This document shows, in pieces, positions 44,672-54,533 of a stretch of DNA of 64,000 bases. Every line of letters begins with the position of its first letter. Positions within the stretch are counted from its first letter, which is position 1. Source of the DNA: Vibrio sp. Isolate34 (GTDB taxonomy: Bacteria > Pseudomonadota > Gammaproteobacteria > Enterobacterales > Vibrionaceae); contig NZ_JAKEUO010000025.1 of the NCBI RefSeq assembly GCF_022397915.1, positions 1 to 64,000 on the forward strand. The letters run 5' to 3'. The translations under genes and the position numbers were made by a program. The notes beneath the pieces were generated by a model, which was not told where the DNA came from, did not search any database, and saw nothing but the letters and a program-made list of their open reading frames with translations.

Positions 44672-45697
44672 TTAATATTTGATGGCTGTTTTACCAATCG
44701 ACGCGCTGCTTTCAATACGTTGGTGCGCATCTTTCAGTGCCTCAACGCTAAAGCCATTCAATGTGGTGGTAAGTGTCGACTTAATACGACCAGCATCAAT
44801 CAGGTTCGCTGCTTGGAACAGGATGTCTTGCTGTTTCTGAATATCGTCTGTGTTGAACAGTGAACGTGTAAACATCAACTCCCACACAAAGCCTGCAGAC
44901 TTACCTTGCAGCGCAGACAAGTCAATGCCGCCATCAAACTCAACAATAGAACTGATCATGCCTTGTGGTGCAATAAGCTCGACCATTGATTCCCAGTGCC
45001 CTTTGGTATCGGCAACATTGAAGATGTAGTCGACATGCTGAATGCCTTGTTCTCGTACAGATTCAACCAAGTTACGGTGATTCACCACATGGTCGGCACC
45101 CATATCCCTTACCCACTTTTCAGTTTCAGGTCTTGAAGCCGTCGCAATAACAGTCAGGTTAGTCAGTTGGCTCGCCAATTGAATTGTGATTGAACCGACA
45201 CCACCAGCACCACCAATGATCAAAATGGATTTTTTCTCTTCTGGACGCACACGTAGGCGATCAAACAACGCTTCCCACGCAGTAAGTGTTGCCAGTGGCA
45301 TAACAGCAGCAGCTTCATCAGAAAGACTCTTTGGTGCTTTCGCCGTAATACGGTAGTCAACGGCTTGGTATTCTGCATTAGCGCCCATGCGAGTTACGTC
45401 ACCAGCATAGTAAACGCGATCGCCTAGTTCAAAGCCTTCAACGTTTGTACCTTTACCGACAACTTCACCAACCGCGTCATAACCAAGGACTTTTGGTTGC
45501 TCAAGTGTTTTATCTTGAGCACTGCGAATTCGAATTTTCGCATCTGCTGGATTGATAGACGTCGCGCTCACTTTCACAAGCAGATCATGTTCTTTTAATT
45601 CTGGAAGGTTTGTTTCAAACTCAACTAAGCTGTCTTGCTCTGCAATCGCAAGTGACTGAGTAAATCCGATAGCTTTCATTTTTGATGGTACTGACAT
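44672..45697 (-). CDS. Zinc-type alcohol dehydrogenase family / quinone reductase-like oxidoreductase
   Basis: 341 residues of the MDR superfamily. GroES-like N-terminus with VGYDAVGEV-like LGYDAVGEVVGKG near 73. NAD(P)-binding GGAGGVGSITIQLA near 159. Zinc ligands of true alcohol dehydrogenases are absent, which favours an NADPH:quinone or enal reductase (ZADH/QOR). Start with AAGGAG upstream. First of a minus-strand group whose other members also suggest redox or quinone metabolism. Confidence 0.88.
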   Translation of the reverse strand: MSVPSKMKAIGFTQSLAIAEQDSLVEFETNLPELKEHDLLVKVSATSINPADAKIRIRSAQDKTLEQPKVLGYDAVGEVVGKGTNVEGFELGDRVYYAGDVTRMGANAEYQAVDYRITAKAPKSLSDEAAAVMPLATLTAWEALFDRLRVRPEEKKSILIIGGAGGVGSITIQLASQLTNLTVIATASRPETEKWVRDMGADHVVNHRNLVESVREQGIQHVDYIFNVADTKGHWESMVELIAPQGMISSIVEFDGGIDLSALQGKSAGFVWELMFTRSLFNTDDIQKQQDILFQAANLIDAGRIKSTLTTTLNGFSVEALKDAHQRIESSASIGKTAIKY

Positions 45698-45844
45698 TGT
45701 GCTTTCTCCTTGAATTAGACAAGTTAATCTTAGTTGACTCTCAATTTAGATAAACCGCCTAATGTTTGAATCATATTCAATTATTTTTTGATAATCGTGT
45801 TGCCACTGATTGAGCAACGCGAACAAGTAACTCTGTTAGCTGCT

Positions 45845-45892
45845 GCATAGAGGCATAGAGGCATAGAGGCATAGAGGCATAGAGGCATAGAG
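45845..45892. repeat. Six perfect copies of an 8-bp tandem repeat (GCATAGAG)
   Basis: The octamer GCATAGAG is repeated six times without change, ending one base before the stop codon of the betaine-binding-protein gene. It is a candidate variable-number locus. Confidence 0.95.
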
Positions 45893-45893
45893 G

Positions 45894-46679
45894 TTAAATA
45901 AGACCTTGCTCAATCAACCAGTCACGCGTGACTTCATCTTGCGGCTTACCTTCACGGCAAACTTTATAATCTAGCTCTGCGATAATATCGTTCGAGAATC
46001 GCAATGAATCTAACGTCTGGATCTGTTGTTCGCTAAACAAGTGCTTCTTGTCGTCTCTTAAAAGAAGTACCGCTCTATCAACAATACCGAGTAAGCCTTT
46101 TGGCTCTTTGAGCTCTCGAATGTCATAGCGATAGTGCAAAAATTGAGGTTTCCACAGCGGTACAACAACCCACTCCTTGTTCGCTACGGCTCTTTCAAAA
46201 GCATTAAAACAATCGTCTTCACTACCAGGAAAAAACTCGTAACCCACATCGCTCAAGCCGTACTCTTTCATCATCTGAATAGAGAAGCGTGTAATGCCTG
46301 CGCCGGGGTTAATGCCCTGAATGGTAGAGTTCATTTTCTCGACAACTTCAGGCTTTAATAGATCAGCGACCTCAGAAACCGCTTCTTCAGGGACATAATC
46401 AGGCACGCCCCACAACGCGTAAGGTTCATAGTGAAGGCCAAGTTCGATAAGTGGCTCAACTTCCTCAACGCCCGCTTTGTAGATACCGTGGCTTGATGGC
46501 AACCAAGCCGAAGAAAGCATGTCTACTTCACCCGCTTTTAGCTTTTCGAAATTTTCTTGATGAGGAGAGAAGACACGCTCGACCTTGAAGCCCATTGCGT
46601 TTAATACATTGGTAACCAATGATGCAGTGGTGCGGTGAAAAGACAAATCTGTTACGCCAATTGTGATTTTCTTAGTCAT
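45894..46679 (-). CDS. Stand-alone glycine betaine-type ABC substrate-binding protein
   Basis: 261 residues from ATG 46679, preferred for GGGG eight bases upstream. A start at 46766 would add 29 residues that do not form a clean signal peptide. OpuAC-type fold: KITIGVTDLSFHRTTASLVT at the start, MLSSAWLPSSHG near 55, GINPGAGITRFS near 120. No permease or ATPase gene is adjacent. Without a signal peptide it would be cytoplasmic, which is odd for this family. Confidence 0.75.
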   Translation of the reverse strand: MTKKITIGVTDLSFHRTTASLVTNVLNAMGFKVERVFSPHQENFEKLKAGEVDMLSSAWLPSSHGIYKAGVEEVEPLIELGLHYEPYALWGVPDYVPEEAVSEVADLLKPEVVEKMNSTIQGINPGAGITRFSIQMMKEYGLSDVGYEFFPGSEDDCFNAFERAVANKEWVVVPLWKPQFLHYRYDIRELKEPKGLLGIVDRAVLLLRDDKKHLFSEQQIQTLDSLRFSNDIIAELDYKVCREGKPQDEVTRDWLIEQGLI

Positions 46680-46840
46680 GTTGTTATCCCCTTTTGTTCG
46701 GCTTGATAGAGATAGTACATGGCTACAAATCAGCGAAAAACAGCCTAATATTTGAATAATTCTCAAATTATTTTTGTTAATGATATTCTTGAATCACCAG
46801 TAAGCTCTGAAGCTTAATTCCTAATTCTTGAACCCAATAA

Positions 46841-46876
46841 AAAAGCGCCATGTATCGTTGAGATACATGGCGCTTA
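46841..46876 (-). terminator. Terminator after the MRJP-like gene
   Basis: Perfect 14-bp stem AAGCGCCATGTATC/GATACATGGCGCTT, followed on the minus strand by a T6 run. Confidence 0.85.
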
Positions 46877-46926
46877 GTAAAATTATGTTAATCAGATAAC
46901 CAGAAGGTCATTCGATCGCAAGAGTA

Positions 46927-48009
46927 TTAATCCATTTTGATGCGTAACACATGGTATGGCTTGCTTGAGCCCTCTTCACCTTCATTCAATGCAGGGTTTA
47001 AGTGCAGAGAGTTTTGTGTCACGTACAGGTAACCATCTTGGATTGAGAAACCATCAGCCCACGACAGTAACTTGTCGTCTTGAGCAAAAGTCTTGAATCC
47101 CTCTTTTGTTACGATACTCACAGCATTCTTCTCAACATCGCCCACGTAAATGTCGCCGTTATCCGCGATGATCATGCCATCACTCGGACGTTTCTCCCCG
47201 TAAAACTCGATGCCTTGAGCAAGCTCTTGGTCAGTCAGTTTATCGTTAGCAAGCGCCCCGGCGGGTAGTCGGTAGATCGAACTGCCGTTTACAGTTCCGA
47301 AGTATAGCCATTCGTTTTTCGAGTCAATCGTGATTGGATTCAATCCAAGATAAAGCGCATCTGAGTTGCCGTCTTCGCGTTTCGCGCCCATCAATGATCC
47401 ATCGATAACGACATCATGCTCAGGTGAAAGCAATGCTTTGTAAGACTCAAGCACACGACGAGATTTACCCGTGTCTAAGTCAACCACAACGAAGGCAGGT
47501 GCAGGTTCACCAAACAGGTTTCCAAGCGTAGTATCCGCAATGTACATCTGGTTACGCTTAGTATCTAAAGCGAAATCCTGTAAGAACGAATTGCCGACAG
47601 TGACATCTTTGCTTATCTCGATACGCTTAAAAAGTTTGTTGTTTACGGTGTCCCACGCAACGATTTGTGCGGGCGCATCGGCGCTGCCCATGTCCAAAAT
47701 CCAAACCACACCGTCTTCTGTGTTATCGATACCGATAACCGAAGAAAGTCCCACCTCGCCCGTTTCAGGTCCATCAGCCCAATCTTTGGTTGGGAAAGGT
47801 TTTGTTGAACCATCCTTCATTAATTCAACTACACGGAACTCAGGTGCATCAAGAGGTTGCATCGAAAGGAAAGTGCGACCTTGTTCCGTAACTGTAATGT
47901 TGCCTGGGCGAGTGCCGTCGAGCTGAGCGACAACTTCGATATCGGCTGCTTGTGCTGTGTTAAAGAATACAGCTGTGGTTAATGCTAATAATGATTTTAC
48001 GTTTTTCAT
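46927..48009 (-). CDS. Secreted MRJP/yellow-like beta-propeller protein
   Basis: 360 residues from ATG 48009 (GAGG seven bases upstream), with a signal peptide ending near FFNTAQAAD. The propeller has repeated WILDMGSA, FLQDFALDTKRNQMYIADT and GSSIYRLPAG segments typical of the major royal jelly/yellow family found in bacteria. Role unknown; some relatives bind amines. Lies 92 bp after an ABM monooxygenase gene, likely in one operon. Confidence 0.85.
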   Translation of the reverse strand: MKNVKSLLALTTAVFFNTAQAADIEVVAQLDGTRPGNITVTEQGRTFLSMQPLDAPEFRVVELMKDGSTKPFPTKDWADGPETGEVGLSSVIGIDNTEDGVVWILDMGSADAPAQIVAWDTVNNKLFKRIEISKDVTVGNSFLQDFALDTKRNQMYIADTTLGNLFGEPAPAFVVVDLDTGKSRRVLESYKALLSPEHDVVIDGSLMGAKREDGNSDALYLGLNPITIDSKNEWLYFGTVNGSSIYRLPAGALANDKLTDQELAQGIEFYGEKRPSDGMIIADNGDIYVGDVEKNAVSIVTKEGFKTFAQDDKLLSWADGFSIQDGYLYVTQNSLHLNPALNEGEEGSSKPYHVLRIKMD

Positions 48010-48101
48010 GAGAAATCCTCTCTCTACGCCTCCTTCTGGAGGCATATCATTTAATTCAGTGGTGTTTAGCGTTGTACGCAAATTGCTTCTGTAGCTAGTA
48101 G

Positions 48102-48392
48102 TTAAGCGATTTGGGTCATTTCGTTAACGGTAAAGCTTGCGACTGCGCCTTCTGTTGCTGTCATGTAATCCGCAAGGTGTTGGTTACCCATATGAGCTTG
48201 CCAAAGTTCACGTGATACCCAGTTTTCATAGAAAGTGAAATGAGCCGGGTTTTCATTATCTTGATGCAGGTCGTAATTGATGCAGCCTTCTTCAGCACGA
48301 GTAATATCAATCAGCTTAAGCAGCTCTGCTTTTACTAGCTCAACACTGTCTTGGTTAGCAACGATGTTTGCGACGATAGTTAATGTAGTCAT
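48102..48392 (-). CDS. Antibiotic biosynthesis monooxygenase-type (ABM, YgiN-like) protein
   Basis: 96 residues from ATG 48392 (AAGGA upstream). A dimeric ferredoxin-like fold: TLTIVANIVANQDSVELVK, EEGCINYDLHQD near 38, FTFYENWVSRELWQAHM near 52. Relatives oxidise quinols. Head of the MRJP operon and divergent from a LysR regulator. Confidence 0.85.
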   Translation of the reverse strand: MTTLTIVANIVANQDSVELVKAELLKLIDITRAEEGCINYDLHQDNENPAHFTFYENWVSRELWQAHMGNQHLADYMTATEGAVASFTVNEMTQIA

Positions 48393-48640
48393 GATGTGTT
48401 CCTTTTGGCTTTCTGCTTCATTGATGCAGTTTGTGACTGCAGTGCGTTGTTGGTATGAATACATAGTAGTTAGATTATTACTAACGAAAAACAGCCTTAC
48501 ATTTTAATTATTATCAAATATATTTTGACAATTAAGCGTATGAAGTTAGTTTTGAAGGAATAAAGTTGGATTAAGCCGCTTTGTGATTAGAAAATATTTC
48601 AATACAATGTTTAGAACATTATCAAACACAGGTAGATAAT

Positions 48641-49573
48641 ATGCTTCTTGAAGACTTGCAGGTCATTTTAAAAGTAGCGGAGTTTCGCAGCATCACCGCA
48701 GCAGCCACTAACCTAGACATGCGTACAGCAACCGCGAGTGCTGCCGTCAAACGTGTTGAAGCCGCACTGGGTGCTGAACTGTTTGTAAGAACCACTCGCC
48801 ATCTAAGGCTTTCCTCTGCAGGCGAACGCTATTTACCTGAATGTGAGCAAGCCTTGAAGATGCTAGAGCAAGCAAAGCTCAACATGCGTGAAGAGCTTGG
48901 TATCTTGGACGGAGAAATCCGCATCGCGCTTTCTTCGGATTTAGGACGTAACCTCATTACACCTTGGCTTGATGAATTTCTGCTTGAATACCCAAAGGCG
49001 ACACTTCGCACCAGCATCAGTGACAGCAACATCGATTTTTACCGTGATTCTGTAGACATGGCTTTGCGTTATGGTTCTCCGAATGATGCCAACATGTACG
49101 GCTTTAAGATCTGCGATGTGCCAAGAATATTGTGTGCAGCGCCTGAATACTTGGCCGAGATGGGAACACCAAACCAGCCAAGCGACCTAGCTGATTACAA
49201 TGGTCTGCTGTATCAGCTGCATGATATGTTGCAAGACGAATGGGTGTTTAACGATGGCAAGCAGGATCATAAAGTGAAGCTAAAAGGGAATCGCGCCTCG
49301 AATGATGCTGACCTTGTTAGACGCTGGTGTGTTGCAGGGAAAGGTATGGCAATAAAGTCTTGTTTAGATATGTCGAGTCATCTGCTCTCTGGCGAAGTAG
49401 TTAAAATCATGCCCGAGTTCAAGCCAACCTCAACCGAGCTGTGGTTAGTGTGCCCGAGTCGTCAGTCCATCACCCCGACCGTTCGCTTATTAAGAGATCT
49501 ATTCCGCGAGAAAACCTCAGAGATCCTTTCTCAACTGAGCGAGCAAGGCATTATAGAAACTCTAAAGTCTTAA
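48641..49573 (+). CDS. LysR-family transcriptional regulator
   Basis: 310 residues. N-terminal HTH: EDLQVILKVAEFRSITAAA and RTATASAAVKRVEAALGAEL (about 3-50), followed by a typical co-inducer domain of the CrgA-like group. Divergent from the ABM/MRJP operon with 248 bp between, so probably its regulator. Confidence 0.88.
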   Translation: MLLEDLQVILKVAEFRSITAAATNLDMRTATASAAVKRVEAALGAELFVRTTRHLRLSSAGERYLPECEQALKMLEQAKLNMREELGILDGEIRIALSSDLGRNLITPWLDEFLLEYPKATLRTSISDSNIDFYRDSVDMALRYGSPNDANMYGFKICDVPRILCAAPEYLAEMGTPNQPSDLADYNGLLYQLHDMLQDEWVFNDGKQDHKVKLKGNRASNDADLVRRWCVAGKGMAIKSCLDMSSHLLSGEVVKIMPEFKPTSTELWLVCPSRQSITPTVRLLRDLFREKTSEILSQLSEQGIIETLKS

Positions 49574-49584
49574 CGACCTAAAAA

Positions 49585-49622
49585 TAAAAAAGCGCTAGTG
49601 AACTTTAAGCCACTAACGCCTT
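49585..49622. terminator. Terminator between lysR and the DUF gene
   Basis: Stem GCGCTAGTG/CACTAACGC (one G-T pair) with an A-run before it, giving T6 on the minus strand. Confidence 0.65.
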
Positions 49623-49675
49623 CAATCGTTTGAAGATTACACCCTATTGATGGATGTATCGTCTAATGCGAGTGC

Positions 49676-50062
49676 TTAGTTTGACTCGTCTTCAACATCA
49701 CAGTCAGCACAGCATTGAAGCGCAATTTCATGTTCGAAGGTGATTGTGTCTTTACCTTCTTCTAGTAGTTCTGCGATTTCATCAGCGACTTCTTTCTCAT
49801 CATCCGCTTCGATGCCGCTTGCTAGCTCTTCTTCTGAATAACCAAAGAAGTTCAACAATAAGTACTCACGAGCTTCGTCTTTCGTACAAACCACGTCTGC
49901 TGAAAGATCTGGCGTCACCTCACCTTGTGCAAGCGTCGCAGTTACTTGTGCTACTGCAGCATCTTTCATCGCAGGCGTTAACCAACCAAGATCAGTACTT
50001 ACAGATGTCTTTTTACAGTCGAAGCAAGGCAGTTGGTGAAAGTAGTATTGAAAGGTAGTCAT
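49676..50062 (-). CDS. Acidic cysteine-rich hypothetical protein
   Basis: 128 residues from ATG 50062. Contains two possible metal-binding Cys pairs, PCFDCKK near 12 and CCADCD at the C-terminus, with a very acidic middle. Soluble and small. Family not recognised. Single-gene unit. Confidence 0.65.
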   Translation of the reverse strand: MTTFQYYFHQLPCFDCKKTSVSTDLGWLTPAMKDAAVAQVTATLAQGEVTPDLSADVVCTKDEAREYLLLNFFGYSEEELASGIEADDEKEVADEIAELLEEGKDTITFEHEIALQCCADCDVEDESN

Positions 50063-50206
50063 AGGTAATTTCTTCTTTAAATGTTGTGTAGCGAGATTAT
50101 GCGCGTTTTGTAGCAAAATACTATCTCAACAGACACCTAAGACCAACTACTTGCTGCGTCTTCATTCAGTACATGAAAAAAATGCTACAGAGCGAGTAGT
50201 TTACTA

Positions 50207-50597
50207 GGGCGTGTTGATCTTTCGTGAGTATTTTTTAACGGCATGGTAAAGGGTTAATTTGCTTCGCCAAAAGTAAAACCATAACCAATACTATACCAAG
50301 AACAATGCTAACTGATATTAGATGGGAACGGTTACTCCAAGTTATGAAAAGTACAGGCCGTATTTACGATAAAACTGAACATCGAAACGACATTTGAAGG
50401 AATGCTTCATCGAATGAGGACAGGTATTACTTGGCGAGAGCTACCCTCTAAGTTCGGAGAGTGAAGTACCGTTTACAGACAATTTAATCCTTGGTCAAAG
50501 AAAGGAATTATGCCAGCATGTTATCGCTGGCACTGATGTTGATGTGGCTACCGATGTATTGTTAAACGCGAAATGTACAGCAAAGAGCAACACGCCT
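50207..50597 (+). mobile_element. Decayed, internally deleted IS5-type element (391 bp)
   Basis: Imperfect inverted ends GGCGTGTTGATCTTT (50208-50222) and, at 50582-50596, AAAGAGCAACACGCC face each other and are flanked by TA on both sides. Between them is only the N-terminal part of a transposase. Such a short remnant could still be mobilised in trans. Confidence 0.65.
50305..50520 (+). pseudogene. Remnant of an IS5-family transposase (DUF4096 N-terminus)
   Basis: The first frame (MLTDIRWERLLQVM...) breaks after about 32 codons. After a frame shift it continues with EGMLHRMRTGITWRELPSKF, a stop in place of the usual Trp, and TVYRQF. These are characteristic of the DUF4096 domain at the N-terminus of IS5-type transposases. 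The catalytic DDE part is missing. Confidence 0.8.
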
Positions 50598-50677
50598 TAA
50601 TCCGTTTAGCTCGCACCCGGACTCGACAAAAAACCAAGATGTAAAATGCTACATCACTCACTTTCCGAAAAGTGATA

Positions 50678-50881
50678 TCAGGACTCGTATGCAGTCGAAT
50701 GAGGATGGTGATGTGAGTGTTGGTTTTTCTTGGGATTTTGATTGAGCATGACTTGACCCCGCCTATACCCGACAGGCAACAACCCATAAGCACGCTCAGC
50801 GAGATAGTGCCTAGATCCATATCCATCTTGACTGTCATAAAAGGATAAATAGGCTAAAGAGGAACGAGCATACTTCCACAT
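50678..50881 (-). CDS. Possible small hypothetical protein
   Basis: 67 codons with natural-looking codon use (WKYARSSLAYLSFYDSQDG at the start, His-rich near the C-terminus) but no ribosome site and no recognised family. It may be a chance frame or a gene fragment next to the IS remnant. Confidence 0.25.
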   Translation of the reverse strand: MWKYARSSLAYLSFYDSQDGYGSRHYLAERAYGLLPVGYRRGQVMLNQNPKKNQHSHHHPHSTAYES

Positions 50882-51136
50882 GCAATAATGAAGAGGAGTC
50901 TATATTAGCCATCGTTTCACACTTCTCTAGAATCATAATCCTGCATGCTAAAACCGTTGTGAGAGAGCTAATAGGTTCTTGCTGAATATCAATTTATATG
51001 AATACCGGCTAAGGCTATTTCGAAATTAACAGCGATGTTTCAATTAGGGTTCACCAGTGCCTTTGTTACCTCTATTTGTGCAACAAAGTCATTTGCGTTG
51101 CTGCTTGCTCCCCTCCCAAACATTTCCAATTGTTTA

Positions 51137-52825
51137 TTAATCGTTTATCCATATTTTTCTAAGTGATAGTATTCCAGTGCTGTCTGGCTTTATTCCTTGA
51201 ATTGTATTGACAACACTGTAACTACTACATTCACGCCATAGGGGAACGGAGATACAATTTTGAATCAACCAATCTTCACAACGGTATAATTGTTCGAAAA
51301 AATCTACTTCATCCACACTAGAAAGTAAGAGTTGATCAACGAAGGCCACAAGCATTTCTTTTTTGCTTTCTGAAAGTGAGTATTGTGCTCCTTCACTGCA
51401 TAACAACCATTTATAATAGGCGAACAAATGGTTGTCTTGGGATAAATAACCAGTTATGTCCATATCATAAAACCCCAAGTTTCGTTGTTCTAATCTAACC
51501 TCTACTATGTCTAATCCACAACTTATTAAATAACTTAACAGAGCTATTCTTTTCGTCTCTTTTTCTTTGGGTTTAACAATACGTACTACTCTATTAGGTT
51601 TTTTTATATCAACATTTGGTATGTGAAAGCATTTATCTTGATGAAAGCCAGCTACAGAATTTGCAATAGGGGAAAAAGGTGAAGTCGTATTTTCACAGAA
51701 GTCTCTAACTTGTTTAATGACCCAAGCTCTCTCATTTAAAGTTAACCCGTTTTCATGACAGTTAAACTCCAACACTTCACATCCATTATCTAAAGGGAAT
51801 TGAATATCAGTTTCTTTAGAGTTAGGGAGAAATCCATTATGCACTATGTGTCCCGTTGTTACTTCATGGCCTTGATCGATCATCCAAAACTCTGCACGGT
51901 CAATCAAACCACGTTCATGAAAATACTCTCTGTTTTTTGTTAGAACCCAACTTTTTAGGTTGGTGCTTTCTAATACAAATGGGCCTGTACCATAAGGAAT
52001 TTCCCTTGTGTCTTCTTTTAAATAAATAGATGAACTAAGCTCTGACAAGAGGTGTAATATCATAAAGTCTTTTTGGGCCATTTTTAGGACTACCCAACTG
52101 TTAGAATAACTAACGTCCTTAACATGACGATACAATAACTCATACACGTGTTTCTGTTGTATTCTATCTAAAATGTTTTTTGCAACTAGTTTTGCAGTAA
52201 GTCGTTTACCATTGTGAAAATAAACATCAGGTTGAATACGCAACCATAGATCATTGCCACGATATTCATAATGATGCGCTAAATGAGGGCGGTTTTTCCC
52301 TGAGTATTTATCAAACTTCAACAACGTGTCAAACATGGCTTCAATGTAAAGCTTGGAATTAGAGAATTCAGCTTTCAGTGGATGTAATTCAGGTTGATAA
52401 TAAGGTACTAAAGAGATAAGCGTATTTTGAGACTTAAGAGCTCTACTAGCATCTGATAACCATGAAGGTAGGTAAGTATAAAAGCTATCAATGAAATTGA
52501 AGTTTTCAGATAAGGTAACCGCCTCACTCAACTGTCCTCTTCGACAATATTCCTTTAGAACTATCAGCAAAATAGCGCTGAATTCCACATTAACGATTAG
52601 AGTTGATCTATTTCCTCGTCCTCTCCCTGATTTCCAATCAACCCATCCCATAGCAGACATTTTTTTCATTATTTTGGGGACGTTTCGAGTGGAGCAGTGG
52701 AGCTGCTCAGAAAGACTATTTATATCGGTTTCATGTTCACTATATCTAGGATAAAGGTCACATAGCTTCTTAAGTAAACGTAAGTTGGATCTGGAAATAA
52801 AACCTGAACTCTTTTCTTTTTTCAT
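51137..52825 (-). CDS. SgrR-family transcriptional regulator
   Basis: 562 residues. The N-terminal SgrR_N winged helix (about 10-120: LKKLCDLYPRYSEHETDINS, STRNVPKIMKKMSAMGW) is followed by an SBP_bac_5 solute-binding domain as in E. coli SgrR. It senses a small molecule such as a sugar phosphate or peptide (by family). No recognisable sgrS-type RNA or sugar transporter is adjacent, so its target is unclear. Confidence 0.87.
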   Translation of the reverse strand: MKKEKSSGFISRSNLRLLKKLCDLYPRYSEHETDINSLSEQLHCSTRNVPKIMKKMSAMGWVDWKSGRGRGNRSTLIVNVEFSAILLIVLKEYCRRGQLSEAVTLSENFNFIDSFYTYLPSWLSDASRALKSQNTLISLVPYYQPELHPLKAEFSNSKLYIEAMFDTLLKFDKYSGKNRPHLAHHYEYRGNDLWLRIQPDVYFHNGKRLTAKLVAKNILDRIQQKHVYELLYRHVKDVSYSNSWVVLKMAQKDFMILHLLSELSSSIYLKEDTREIPYGTGPFVLESTNLKSWVLTKNREYFHERGLIDRAEFWMIDQGHEVTTGHIVHNGFLPNSKETDIQFPLDNGCEVLEFNCHENGLTLNERAWVIKQVRDFCENTTSPFSPIANSVAGFHQDKCFHIPNVDIKKPNRVVRIVKPKEKETKRIALLSYLISCGLDIVEVRLEQRNLGFYDMDITGYLSQDNHLFAYYKWLLCSEGAQYSLSESKKEMLVAFVDQLLLSSVDEVDFFEQLYRCEDWLIQNCISVPLWRECSSYSVVNTIQGIKPDSTGILSLRKIWIND

Positions 52826-53579
52826 ATCGGCTTTTATCGTTTAACTGTATAAAGTTCATCCTATGCTAAGTGAATAGCTGAAGACGAGTGGTGTTTCAAC
52901 GTAGATTATACATGATATACAAAAACTTTTTCATTTATTATTCCATAATATATAGAGGCTTTGCCTTTTTAATTTAATAATCTACGATTTTCTCCGCTTC
53001 ACCTACTAATAAATGCAGTCTCATATCTAAACGCAGTTACAGAACGACCAACCGGTGAGAAGCAGTACAACTAAGTGCAAATTAAAGAGGGTTCTCTACT
53101 CTATTGGATTAAGAAAGAAACGGTAACTAATAAAAAACATGGGAAGTCGCCAATTGAACAACATAGCCATTATTATTACAACTATGATGATACGAGTTTA
53201 CCTCATAACTACAAAGGTTAAGAGGTTCATTGTTTAAACTGCTAAAATTTTATTGGCTTGTTCTAATTATGTTACATTAGTTACCAAACAAGGTTAAGTA
53301 AGTTGATGAGGGGATTAAAAACAAATGGCAAAGTGATATATCTATCACAGAATCATTACGCGCATTAAAAATACCACCGACTATACCAATAAACCTGAAC
53401 TTTTATTTAATTAAAAGCCACTTTAATTTTGTGAAAGTTTACATCATAATTTAAGAGAAACACATTCTCAATCAGAGAGTAAGCTTTAATCTTATTTAAT
53501 CTACAAAAACAGTTTATATGAAACTGCGTTTGTAATAACTTTCTGGTAAATGTCCGTATCGACTATTTAAGGTATCAAT
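52826..53579. other. Long AT-rich non-coding stretch
   Basis: 754 bp between divergent genes with no coding frame. The composition is strikingly AT-rich. It contains the promoters of the SgrR-like gene and of the secreted hydrolase. I found no repeat, tRNA or clear hairpin. Confidence 0.4.
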
Positions 53580-54434
53580 GTGAAATATTATCTTTTAATT
53601 TTCTTTGCAGTTCTAATTAACCCTGGTTTCTCATATGCTCAAAGTGCAGCGGATTGCCTAATAAAAGAAAAAGAACAATACGTGATTGATCATTATGATA
53701 ACGGTAAAGTATTAATCATTGTCCAAGGTGGACCTGATCAATCTTTAGATAAAGATGTTTTTGAGTACATTAAGAATATCCAAGCTAATATTTTCCCTAA
53801 TGAAAAAGATAGAGCTACTATAATTGCAGCACATCAAGCTCAAACATTATGTGGCGATTTGATTTCAAGTTATGATATCCCAATAAAAGAGGCAACGATA
53901 TATTCAGACCTAAGTGTTGAAATTATAAATAATATAATTGAAAAACAAAAGTCTTACGGTAATGAAGTATACTTGATAGGGTATTCTTATGGAGCTTTAT
54001 TAATACAAGATTACTTTTACAAATATGGGAATACTACTACAAAAAACTTACTTATGGTGGGTAGAATCAATATGGAAGAAAAAATATGGAGCCACTTTGG
54101 AAAAGGTTATTCCGGATACTTTGATGATAATGGTCATTTTGTAGAAGATTTTAGCGAAAAAGGTTATATAGAAAAGAATAATAATAAAATAGCCTCTATA
54201 TTAGGCAGAATTAACTATATAGAAAAGTTAGGCAATGTTAATTTTGAAAATACTGCTTATATTTATTCTAGTATAGATGAAAGAATCGGATCACTTAATA
54301 AAAATGAAATCTCTTTTCTCAAAAAAAGAGGTGCCAAGGTTATTTCTTTGGAATACAGCCATGAAAAAACGATGCTTTTTAAGATTAGAGAAGGCATTGC
54401 GTGGCTAATATCAGACCTGAGTTATAAATATTAA
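53580..54434 (+). CDS. Secreted alpha/beta-hydrolase-like protein
   Basis: 284 residues from GTG (AAGG seven bases before). A signal peptide ends near FSYAQS. The nucleophile elbow GYSYGA (about 137-142), a candidate Asp in SSIDERIG and a C-terminal His in YSHEKT suggest a catalytic triad. Strongly AT-rich compared with the surrounding genes, like its two neighbours. Substrate unknown. Confidence 0.7.
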   Translation: MKYYLLIFFAVLINPGFSYAQSAADCLIKEKEQYVIDHYDNGKVLIIVQGGPDQSLDKDVFEYIKNIQANIFPNEKDRATIIAAHQAQTLCGDLISSYDIPIKEATIYSDLSVEIINNIIEKQKSYGNEVYLIGYSYGALLIQDYFYKYGNTTTKNLLMVGRINMEEKIWSHFGKGYSGYFDDNGHFVEDFSEKGYIEKNNNKIASILGRINYIEKLGNVNFENTAYIYSSIDERIGSLNKNEISFLKKRGAKVISLEYSHEKTMLFKIREGIAWLISDLSYKY

Positions 54435-54533
54435 TAGATGTCATATTAAAAAATACACATTTGTTTTTATTATAATTTCATTGATGATCATGAGTAATTT
54501 ATTATTTACCATTATAAATTTTTGGGGAAAGAT

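Noticed and set aside
50548..50838. 96-codon minus-strand frame near the IS remnant
   Set aside because: It overlaps a better-looking frame (50678-50881), runs into the IS end and has no family.
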